From assembly GCA_009920225.1 (NCBI GenBank), contig RGAJ01000089.1, positions 1 to 7,191 of the forward strand: DNA of 7,191 nt, given 5' to 3'. Of this stretch, positions 1 to 5,532 are shown piece by piece. This stretch comes from Paracoccaceae bacterium. Lineage in GTDB: Bacteria > Pseudomonadota > Alphaproteobacteria > Rhodobacterales > Rhodobacteraceae. The notes beneath the pieces were generated by a model that was not told where the DNA came from, ran no database searches, and worked only from the letters and a program-made list of their open reading frames with translations. A program made the translations under genes and the position numbers. How positions within the stretch are numbered: the stretch's first letter is position 1; every line of letters begins with the position of its first letter.

Positions 1-895
1 ACACCATTGCCGATACGGGATTTCCGGGCAGGCCAACCATGGCGGCATTTCCCATTTTGCCAGCCATCAGCGGTTTGCCCGGACGCATTGCAACTTTGTA
101 AAAGCTTTGCTCGACGCCACGTGCGGCCGCGACCCGCGCAACCAGATCATGATCCCCGACAGAGGCACCGCCTATGGTGACGATCACGTCGGCATCAACC
201 GCCATGTCAAACGCAGTGTTCAGTGATGCGATATTGTCGCGCGCAATCGGCAGAATACGTGCACTGGCGCCTGCGTCTTCGATCAATGCAGCAAGGCCAA
301 ATGTGTTGGATGCAATGATTTGATCGTCGCTGGGTGTTTCGCCCGGAAACACCAATTCATCACCTGTTGAAATCAGGGCAACGCTGGGTTTGCGCGCGAC
401 ATTCACACGATCAATGTTCATGGCCGCCAACAGCGCAATGTCCTTTGGGCCCAAACGACGGGGGGCAGAAACCGTTTGACCACGGTGAAAATCAGCCCCT
501 TGTTTTCGCGTGTTGTGACCAGATCCGAGCGCATCTGTGATGGTGATGTGATCGCCGATGCGATCAACATCTTCTTGGATCACGACGAAATCACAGTCGG
601 CAGGCACGGGTGCACCTGTAAAGATCCGCACCGCTTCGCCCGATTTCACCGCCCCGTCAAAGCGATGTCCTGCTGCGGCTTCACCAATCACGGATAGTCG
701 GTTGCCGACCACGGCGTCTGCGGATCGCATCGCGTAGCCATCCATCGCAGACGAGGTAAAGGGCGGCTGATCGCGCTCTGCCTGCACTGGCGATACCATG
801 ACGCGGCCAATTGCACGCGACAAAGGCACAGTTTCATGTGCCATTGGAGTTGCCAGTTCAAACAGGCGTAAAAGGGCGTCGGATACGGAAATCAT
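1..895 (-). CDS. moeA: MoeA, molybdopterin molybdenumtransferase (partial, C-terminal end outside the window)
   Basis: MoeA inserts molybdate into adenylylated molybdopterin (made by MogA/MoaB-type proteins) to finish the molybdenum cofactor in the cytoplasm. I translated the minus strand from base 895 and found 298 uninterrupted codons up to the window edge. The family is usually near 390-410 residues, so roughly the last 100 (C-terminal domain IV) are missing. Visible motifs in order: [16 protein letters not shown] at about 43-58, [13 protein letters not shown] at 86-98, [11 protein letters not shown] at 176-186, [11 protein letters not shown] at 240-250, MRPGKP at 270-275 and GLPGNPVS at 288-295. 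These are the substrate- and Mg/molybdate-binding loops of the MoeA/gephyrin E fold. The ATG overlaps the moaC stop as ATGA, with GAGG four bases upstream, so translation is probably coupled to moaC. In related alphaproteobacteria lexA often follows moeA, but that lies outside this window. Confidence 0.96.
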   Translation of the reverse strand, partial: MISVSDALLRLFELATPMAHETVPLSRAIGRVMVSPVQAERDQPPFTSSAMDGYAMRSADAVVGNRLSVIGEAAAGHRFDGAVKSGEAVRIFTGAPVPADCDFVVIQEDVDRIGDHITITDALGSGHNTRKQGADFHRGQTVSAPRRLGPKDIALLAAMNIDRVNVARKPSVALISTGDELVFPGETPSDDQIIASNTFGLAALIEDAGASARILPIARDNIASLNTAFDMAVDADVIVTIGGASVGDHDLVARVAAARGVEQSFYKVAMRPGKPLMAGKMGNAAMVGLPGNPVSAMV

Positions 896-1368
896 TCTGC
901 CTCGTACCGTCCAGATTTTCCGCCGTCTTTTAACACCACGCGGATTGCGCCGATTTCCATTGATCTATCAACGGCTTTTGACATGTCATAAACGGTCAGC
1001 GCAGCGGTTGAAACAGCGGTCAATGCTTCCATCTCGACGCCTGTTTGGCCTGTTGTTTTCACGGTGGCTTCGATTTGTACACCGGGAAGATCGGGATCAA
1101 GCGTGAGTTCAACCGCAACTTTGGTCACCGGAAGCGGGTGGCACAATGGGATGAGGTCTGGGGTTTTCTTGGCCCCCATAATCCCCGCAAGCCGTGCAAC
1201 ACCCAGTACATCACCTTTTTTGGCGCGACCTTCTGAAATAATATCAAAGGTTTGTTGCGCCATTTTGATGTGACCGCGAGCAGTCGCAACGCGTGATGTG
1301 ATGGCCTTGTCCGACACATCGACCATATGCGCGTCACCTTTGGTGTCAAAATGCGTCAGACCCGTCAT
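892..1368 (-). CDS. moaC: MoaC, cyclic pyranopterin monophosphate synthase
   Basis: MoaC works with the radical-SAM enzyme MoaA. It converts 3',8-cyclo-7,8-dihydro-GTP into cyclic pyranopterin monophosphate, the first stable intermediate of molybdenum cofactor synthesis. The product is 158 residues, the usual family length. It carries [12 protein letters not shown] at 11-22, [14 protein letters not shown] at 50-63, DLIPLCHPL at 71-79, [12 protein letters not shown] at 109-120 and YDMSKAVD at 127-134. Lys51, His77, Glu112, Glu114, Asp128 and Lys131 fall at the positions of the active-site residues of the E. coli enzyme as I remember it, so it should be active. The frame is open upstream to 1461, but that extension is antisense-frame sequence inside trpC. 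The ATG at 1368 overlaps the trpC stop as TGATG, follows a G-rich run by seven bases, and gives the conserved N-terminus. Confidence 0.97.
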   Translation of the reverse strand: MTGLTHFDTKGDAHMVDVSDKAITSRVATARGHIKMAQQTFDIISEGRAKKGDVLGVARLAGIMGAKKTPDLIPLCHPLPVTKVAVELTLDPDLPGVQIEATVKTTGQTGVEMEALTAVSTAALTVYDMSKAVDRSMEIGAIRVVLKDGGKSGRYEAE

Positions 1369-2177
1369 CACATCGCCCCCGTCAACGGATTTGCCAAAAT
1401 GCTGCGTGTGGCTGCTTCTACATCGTCTTGCCGCATCAAGCTTTCGCCAATCAAGAAACACCGTGCGCCATATTGCGCCATATCGGACAGATCTTTGGGA
1501 GTGAACAATCCACTTTCAGATACCAACAACCGATCTGCAGGGACGCGGCGCGACAAGGTGCGCGTGGTGTCCAGTGTTGTTTCAAAGGTTTTCAAATTCC
1601 GGTTGTTGATCCCCAACAAGGGCGATTTCAGGTTGATCGCACGGTCCAATTCGTCGCCGTCATGCACCTCGATCAAAACGTCCATTCCCCATTCGAAAGC
1701 GGCTGCTTCCAATTCTGCCGCCTGTGCGTCGGATACGGACGCCATGATGATCAAAATACAATCGGCGCCCAACGCGCGGGCCTCGGCGACCTGATAGGTG
1801 TCATACATGAAATCCTTGCGCAGTGCAGGTAATGAGGTTGCCGTGCGTGCCGCGACCAAATATTCCTTGGCTCCTTGAAAACTCGGGGTGTCTGTTAGCA
1901 CCGAGAGACAGGTCGCACCACCATTTTCATAGGCTTTGGCCAAGGTCGCAGGATCGAAATCAGCGCGGATCAATCCTTTGGAAGGGGATGCCTTTTTGAC
2001 CTCGGCGATCAGGCCATAACCTGATTTCGACGCTTGGATCAATCGATCGGCAAAGCCACGCGTTGGACCGGCCTCTTTTGCGGCGGCTTCGACGTCGGAA
2101 TAGGGCACGCGCGCTTTGTCTGCGGCGACTTCTTCTAATTTATAGGCTTTGATTTTGTCTAAAACAGTGGTGGTCAT
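1368..2177 (-). CDS. trpC: TrpC, indole-3-glycerol phosphate synthase
   Basis: TrpC closes the indole ring: CdRP is decarboxylated and cyclised to indole-3-glycerol phosphate, the fourth step of tryptophan synthesis. The 269-residue protein is the single-domain (beta/alpha)8 barrel with no TrpF fused to it, unlike the enterobacterial TrpC-TrpF. Motifs: [11 protein letters not shown] at 58-68 (Glu59 and Lys61), ALRKDF at 118-123 (Lys121, expected general acid), IEVHD at 169-173 (Glu170, expected general base), GINNRNL at 189-195, SESG at 220-223 and the phosphate-binding FLIGESLM at 241-248. All expected catalytic residues are present. The ATG overlaps the trpD stop as ATGA and is preceded at four bases by a full GGAGG, the best ribosome binding site in the operon. 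The stop codon shares one base with the moaC start. Confidence 0.98.
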   Translation of the reverse strand: MTTTVLDKIKAYKLEEVAADKARVPYSDVEAAAKEAGPTRGFADRLIQASKSGYGLIAEVKKASPSKGLIRADFDPATLAKAYENGGATCLSVLTDTPSFQGAKEYLVAARTATSLPALRKDFMYDTYQVAEARALGADCILIIMASVSDAQAAELEAAAFEWGMDVLIEVHDGDELDRAINLKSPLLGINNRNLKTFETTLDTTRTLSRRVPADRLLVSESGLFTPKDLSDMAQYGARCFLIGESLMRQDDVEAATRSILANPLTGAM

Positions 2178-3193
2178 GTGGCCTCCGACGTGACGCGAGC
2201 AAGGGTTGTTATGGCGGTGAGGGCGCGACCGCTGTCGATGCTGTCTTTGGCCATCTCAACACCGTCTTTCAGGGTGGTCACCTTGTCCGCGATGATCAGG
2301 GCTGCGGCTGCGTTAAACAAAACGGCGTCGCGATAGGCACCTTTTTCACCGTTCATCAGCGCCATCAAGGCTTTGGTGTTGACCTCAGGCGTATCGCCCA
2401 GAATGGCAGACAAGGGATGCACCGGCAGACCTGCGTCTTCGGGGTGGATTGTCATGCCGGTAATCTTGTCGCCATCCAACACCGCAACATCGGTTGTTCC
2501 GGTGATGGTGATTTCGTCTGATCCATCGGACCCATGGACCAACCACGCCTTTTCACTGCCCAGCATCTGAAGCGTTTCTGCCATTGGATAGATCAGGTCA
2601 GGCGCAAAGGCACCAGTGAGCTGGCGTTTGACGCCTGCGGGATTCGTCAATGGACCCAATATGTTAAAGATCGTTTTGCATCCTAGTTCTTGGCGAACGG
2701 GCATCACATATTTGACCGCTGGGTGATGCATGGGGGCCATCATGAAACCGATGCCTGCCTCGGCGATGCCGCGTTCAACGGTGTCTGATCCGACCATCAC
2801 ATTGATGCCCATCAATGACAGCGCGTCTGCGGCCCCCGATTTTGACGACAGGTTGCGATTGCCGTGTTTTGCGACAGGGACACCCGCACCCGCAACAACG
2901 AAGGCGGTCGCGGTTGAAATGTTCAAGGTGCCAACCCCATCGCCGCCTGTGCCAACGATATCCATCGCACCATCGGGGGCAGTGACCGGCACGCATTTGT
3001 TGCGCATCACTTTTGCGGCGGCGGCATATTCGGCAACCGATTCACCGCGGGCGCGCATTGCCATCAACAAGCCGCCAATCTGTGCGGCGGTTGCTTGACC
3101 TTCAAACAAAATTTCAAAGGCCTGTTCAGCTTGGGCGCGGCTCAGCGGCCCTTCGGAGGCCGCGAAAATGATCGGTTTCATTGCATTGCTCAT
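2174..3193 (-). CDS. trpD: TrpD, anthranilate phosphoribosyltransferase
   Basis: TrpD transfers the phosphoribosyl group of PRPP to anthranilate, the second step of the tryptophan pathway. The 339-residue length fits a stand-alone class IV phosphoribosyltransferase without the N-terminal glutamine amidotransferase (TrpG) fusion of E. coli. Motifs: DIVGTGGDG at 78-86 (PRPP loop), NIST at 91-94, [17 protein letters not shown] at 109-125, MHHP at 155-158, Arg167 in the anthranilate-binding region, NILGPLTNP at 177-185 and HGSDGSDE at 220-227, whose Asp-Glu pair should bind Mg2+. The chosen ATG overlaps the trpG stop as ATGA and has AAGG seven bases upstream. An internal Met at residue 5 is possible, but the overlap favours the first. 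Confidence 0.98.
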   Translation of the reverse strand: MSNAMKPIIFAASEGPLSRAQAEQAFEILFEGQATAAQIGGLLMAMRARGESVAEYAAAAKVMRNKCVPVTAPDGAMDIVGTGGDGVGTLNISTATAFVVAGAGVPVAKHGNRNLSSKSGAADALSLMGINVMVGSDTVERGIAEAGIGFMMAPMHHPAVKYVMPVRQELGCKTIFNILGPLTNPAGVKRQLTGAFAPDLIYPMAETLQMLGSEKAWLVHGSDGSDEITITGTTDVAVLDGDKITGMTIHPEDAGLPVHPLSAILGDTPEVNTKALMALMNGEKGAYRDAVLFNAAAALIIADKVTTLKDGVEMAKDSIDSGRALTAITTLARVTSEAT

Positions 3194-3771
3194 GCGGGTA
3201 CCTTCATCATGTTCAAAAAGTTCTGCAATAGGGCATGACCATGCTCGGATGCAATGGATTCTGGGTGAAACTGAACGCCTTGGATGGGTAATTCACGGTG
3301 CTGAAGACCCATGATCACACCGTTTTCAAGGGTTGCTGTGACTTCCAATTCGTCGGGCAATGTATCGGGATCAACGACCAGCGAATGATACCGCGTGGCT
3401 TGGAACGGGCTGGGCAGGCCCGCGAACACGCCCTTGCCCTCGTGGACCATGGTGCCCATCTTGCCGTGAACGATTTCATGACAGCGCACGACATCACCAC
3501 CAAACACCTGACCGATTGTTTGATGTCCCAAACACACGCCCATCAGAGGTGTTTTCGTTTCAGCCGCCGCCAGTGTCAGCGCTTTGCAAATGCCCGCTTG
3601 ATCTGGGGTACCAGGTCCGGGGGATAACAAAATTCCCGCAGGGTTCATCGCCATTGCGTCTTGCACGGTGATGGCGTCGTTGCGTTTTACAACCACCTCG
3701 ACCCCTAATTCGCCCACATAATGCACGAGGTTATACGTAAAGCTGTCATAGTTATCGATAAGCAGCAGCAT
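3190..3771 (-). CDS. trpG: TrpG, anthranilate synthase component II (glutamine amidotransferase)
   Basis: TrpG hydrolyses glutamine and channels ammonia to TrpE for anthranilate formation. It is a 193-residue class I amidotransferase of normal length. The triad is complete: Cys80 in MGVCLGHQ (77-84), and His169 and Glu171 in VQFHPESI (166-173). Also present are NYDSFTYN at 7-14, the oxyanion loop SPGPGTP at 50-56, HGK at 102-104 and RYHSL at 127-131. A separate pabA is not visible, so it may also serve 4-aminobenzoate synthesis, as in some bacteria; that is inference. It is the first gene of the trpG-trpD-trpC-moaC-moeA operon. The start is supported by AAGGAA nine bases upstream and by the conserved N-terminus [13 protein letters not shown]. 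Its partner trpE lies about 1.8 kb away in a different transcription unit. Confidence 0.97.
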   Translation of the reverse strand: MLLLIDNYDSFTYNLVHYVGELGVEVVVKRNDAITVQDAMAMNPAGILLSPGPGTPDQAGICKALTLAAAETKTPLMGVCLGHQTIGQVFGGDVVRCHEIVHGKMGTMVHEGKGVFAGLPSPFQATRYHSLVVDPDTLPDELEVTATLENGVIMGLQHRELPIQGVQFHPESIASEHGHALLQNFLNMMKVPA

Positions 3772-3914
3772 GTTAACTTTTTCCTTGATATCGCAATCGG
3801 GGGCTAGCCCCGATCACATTGGTCGCGTTATACATGTTCAGGGATTGCATCGACCGTCAAGGGCAGGGGGTGTAATTAAGGTAAGAAAATTAACTTGATC
3901 CAAGAGGAAATAGG
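3772..3914. promoter_or_regulatory. Divergent intergenic region between trpG and the YibQ-type gene
   Basis: This 143-base gap must hold the start signals of the trpGDC-moaC-moeA operon (leftward) and probably those of the YibQ-type gene (rightward). Minus-strand elements seen: the trpG ribosome binding site AAGGAA at 3786-3781, TTGACG at 3860-3855 (a good -35 match) and TATAAC at 3832-3827 (a good -10 match). The last two are 22 bases apart, too far for an ordinary sigma-70 pair, so the exact promoter is unclear. Plus-strand elements seen: AGAGGA at 3903-3908, six bases before the GTG start, and an AT-rich stretch around 3871-3895 that could include a -10 element. No tryptophan-rich leader peptide is encoded here on the trpG side. 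Confidence 0.5.
3796..3814 (-). promoter_or_regulatory. Hairpin/dyad in the trpG leader
   Basis: ATCGGGG and CCCCGAT form a perfect 7-base-pair stem around a 5-base loop; the inner part can also be read as the DNA palindrome GGGGCTAGCCCC. It sits about 25 bases upstream of the trpG ATG and just before its ribosome binding site. No U-run follows in either direction, so it is not a standard intrinsic terminator. It could be an operator for a dimeric repressor or an RNA element in the trpG 5' leader. The pairing is seen directly; the role is inference. Confidence 0.4.
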
Positions 3915-5285
3915 GTGGCACGCGGATTCTTAGGTGGATTTCTAAAGGGAACACTATTGGGTGTAGGAACCCTTGGGGTGATGTCCGTTTATTCGGGGTG
4001 GGACCCTGCAGCGCGGGGACCAGACAGCGTGGTTCTTGAGGTGCCCGTTGGATCACAGTTCAACCAATCGCGTGATGATGTGGCCGCCACCGCGCCACGC
4101 CCGATTGAAACCCCTGTTTTGCCCACCATGCCACAGGTCGTTGCCCCAAAATTAGAAGCCACAGACGCAGAGGTCGTGACAGAAGCGCCGCGCGTGCCGC
4201 AAACAAATGACATGTCCCCCGTCGCGCCGAAAAACGAAACGGCGATGATTTCGCCCGATGTTGGATTGCCGCAGCCAGAGTTGGGTGTGCAGCAACCTAT
4301 TGTTCCAAATAATGATTTGCGCCCTATCGCCCCACGCGCCGAAGGTGGCGTTCCATTGACGGATGGGCCCGCACAACCCCAATTGGCCGAAGATGTCGCC
4401 GTTCCTCAAACGCCTGCCATCGCCGAAGATGCGGGTCTCTTGCCCCAAGATCCGGAACCCGCGCCATCTGTGTTCGACACCCAAGAACCGACCACATTCA
4501 AAAGCGGATCCAATGACACACGGTTGCCAACCGTGGGCGACGCGTCGTCGAATGCGGCCCCGCCAGCATTGGAAAACGCACAAAGCGCTGACATCCCACA
4601 ACCCATCGGCCGCGCGATTGATCTCTATGCAAGCGCTGCCGTTGAAACCGATGGCAAACCGATGCTGTCTTTTATCGTCATGTTAGATGGCCAAGCGGAT
4701 TTGGATCCTGCAATGATCCAAGCGCTTCCCTTTCCCGTGGCCTATGCCATTGATGCGCTCAGCCCGACAGCCGCCGCGAATATGCAGCTTTTGCGCGATC
4801 TCAACCAAGAGGTCATCGCGATGGTCGGTCTGCCGCTTGAGGCAAGTGCGACAGATACTGAAATCACGCTTGCCAGCGTGCTCAATCTCTTGCCCAATAC
4901 CATTGCGATTATGGAACGTGACGAAGGTGCGCTTCAGGTTAGCCGCGACGCGAATGCGCATGTGCCCGAAGTCTTGGCGCGCACCGGACACGGAGTGCTG
5001 GTTTACGAAAAGGGTCTGACCTCAATTCTGCGCGCGGCAGACAAGATGAACCTGCCGTCAGCCGCGATTTACAAAGATTTGGATGGCGAAGGCCAAAACG
5101 AACGCACCATTCGTCGGTTTTTGGACGGGGCTGTGATGCGCGCGTCGAACACCAATGAAAAAGGGGCCATCGTCGTGGCGCGGTTGAAACCAGATACGAT
5201 TTCCGCGCTTTTGATGTGGAGCTTTCAAGACCGCGCATCGCGCGTGGCCATTGTTCCTGTGTCACAGCGCCTAAAGGCGGAATAA
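3915..5285 (+). CDS. yibQ: YibQ-type divergent polysaccharide deacetylase family protein, probably catalytically inactive
   Basis: This 456-residue protein has three parts. Residues about 4-27 are a glycine-rich hydrophobic stretch, a likely signal anchor that would place the rest in the periplasm. Residues about 45-230 are a Pro/Ala/Glu/Asp/Gln-rich low-complexity linker. Residues about 232-455 are a globular domain that I match to the divergent polysaccharide deacetylase family (Pfam Polysacc_deac_2, E. coli YibQ) by overall pattern: LPFPVAYAIDALSP at 271-284, EVIAMVGLPLEA at 299-310, DLDGEGQNERTIRRFLDG at 388-405, PDTISALLMW at 426-435 and VAIVPVS at 444-450. The histidines and Asp pairs expected for metal binding and catalysis are absent. 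The start is GTG, supported by AGAGGA six bases upstream. I recall that Rhodobacter sphaeroides has a gene named yibQ in the same position between trpE and trpG. The substrate is unknown. Confidence 0.8.
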   Translation: MARGFLGGFLKGTLLGVGTLGVMSVYSGWDPAARGPDSVVLEVPVGSQFNQSRDDVAATAPRPIETPVLPTMPQVVAPKLEATDAEVVTEAPRVPQTNDMSPVAPKNETAMISPDVGLPQPELGVQQPIVPNNDLRPIAPRAEGGVPLTDGPAQPQLAEDVAVPQTPAIAEDAGLLPQDPEPAPSVFDTQEPTTFKSGSNDTRLPTVGDASSNAAPPALENAQSADIPQPIGRAIDLYASAAVETDGKPMLSFIVMLDGQADLDPAMIQALPFPVAYAIDALSPTAAANMQLLRDLNQEVIAMVGLPLEASATDTEITLASVLNLLPNTIAIMERDEGALQVSRDANAHVPEVLARTGHGVLVYEKGLTSILRAADKMNLPSAAIYKDLDGEGQNERTIRRFLDGAVMRASNTNEKGAIVVARLKPDTISALLMWSFQDRASRVAIVPVSQRLKAE

Positions 5286-5338
5286 ACCCAAACGCGCCGC
5301 GGTTCGACCACATCCGCGCCCGAATCTTGGGCAATAAG

Positions 5339-5363
5339 ATCCCTGTATTTTAAAACTAGGGAT
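5339..5363 (+). promoter_or_regulatory. Hairpin covering the ribosome binding site of the small membrane-protein gene
   Basis: On plus-strand RNA, AUCCCUG at 5339-5345 pairs with UAGGGAU at 5357-5363: six Watson-Crick pairs plus one G-U, closing an 11-base A/U-rich loop. The 3' arm contains AGGGA (5358-5362), the only Shine-Dalgarno-like sequence for the ATG at 5369. The closing G-U pair becomes an A-C mismatch on the minus strand, so the fold is better as plus-strand RNA. It could hide the ribosome binding site. A weak terminator for the upstream gene is the alternative, but no U-run follows. Confidence 0.4.
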
Positions 5364-5368
5364 TTCAA

Positions 5369-5524
5369 ATGCCAATTTTATTTGGGCTGATTGCAGCGGT
5401 GATTGCCGTATATCTTTTTGCACGACATCGTCAAAACGCGGCAGGGCGCACGCGCCCTATCCACGTCTTGGATATCAACGATGTCGCTGATACGCCCCAA
5501 AGCAGGGGCGCGGGCGACATGTGA
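5369..5524 (+). CDS. Small single-pass membrane protein of unknown function (51 residues)
   Basis: I do not recognise this protein. It begins with a hydrophobic segment at about residues 2-18 (ILFGLIAAVIAVYLF is the core). A basic stretch follows (RHRQNAAGRTR, about 19-29), then a short polar, partly acidic tail ending in GAGDM. The positive residues after the membrane segment suggest that the tail faces the cytoplasm. Support for a real gene is AGGGA six bases upstream of the ATG, the clear membrane-protein composition, and its place 83 bases downstream of the YibQ-type gene on the same strand, so the two may share a transcript. Its stop codon lies 8 bases from the convergent trpE stop. The last third of the coding sequence contains a strong inverted repeat (5481-5520), which may constrain the amino acids there. 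Being under 60 codons, it is easily missed in annotation. Confidence 0.65.
   Translation: MPILFGLIAAVIAVYLFARHRQNAAGRTRPIHVLDINDVADTPQSRGAGDM
5481..5520. terminator. Two-tier inverted repeat between convergent trpE and the small gene, candidate bidirectional terminator
   Basis: The outer arms ATGTCGC (5481-5487) and GCGACAT (5514-5520) are perfectly complementary. So are the inner arms CGCCCC (5493-5498) and GGGGCG (5505-5510), which enclose a 6-base loop. An asymmetric internal loop (5 and 3 bases) separates the tiers, giving 13 base pairs in total. It begins 12 bases past the trpE stop codon on the trpE transcript and ends just before the stop codon of the small gene. That is where a shared 3'-end structure would be expected. 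There is no T-run on either side, so it may instead be an RNA-stabilising hairpin or a Rho-associated site. Confidence 0.45.
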
Positions 5525-5532
5525 TTGTCAGG

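Noticed and set aside
1369..1461. 31-residue N-terminal extension of MoaC in the same frame
   Set aside because: It lies wholly within trpC, is not MoaC-like, and the ATG at 1368 gives the canonical 158-residue protein with a stop/start overlap.
1327..1832. Two open plus-strand frames of 134-155 codons opposite trpC and the start of moaC
   Set aside because: They are antisense to strongly conserved enzymes, have no family motifs or credible ribosome binding sites, and reflect the codon bias of the real minus-strand genes.
3827..3860. Sigma-70 promoter formed by TTGACG and TATAAC on the minus strand
   Set aside because: Both hexamers match well, but the 22-base spacer is too long. I list the elements in the intergenic entry without calling them a promoter.
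3772..3914. Classical tryptophan attenuator with a Trp-codon leader peptide before trpG
   Set aside because: No minus-strand short frame here contains tandem Trp codons, and the one hairpin is not followed by a U-run.
4152..4601. 149-codon minus-strand frame opposite the linker region of the YibQ-type gene
   Set aside because: Its Arg/Cys/Trp-rich translation is typical of antisense to GC-rich coding sequence, and the plus-strand gene has a good start signal and a recognisable C-terminal domain.
5286..5338. Possible hairpin between CCCAA and TTGGG after the YibQ-type gene
   Set aside because: The arms are only 5 bases, about 34 bases apart, and no T-run follows; this is within chance.
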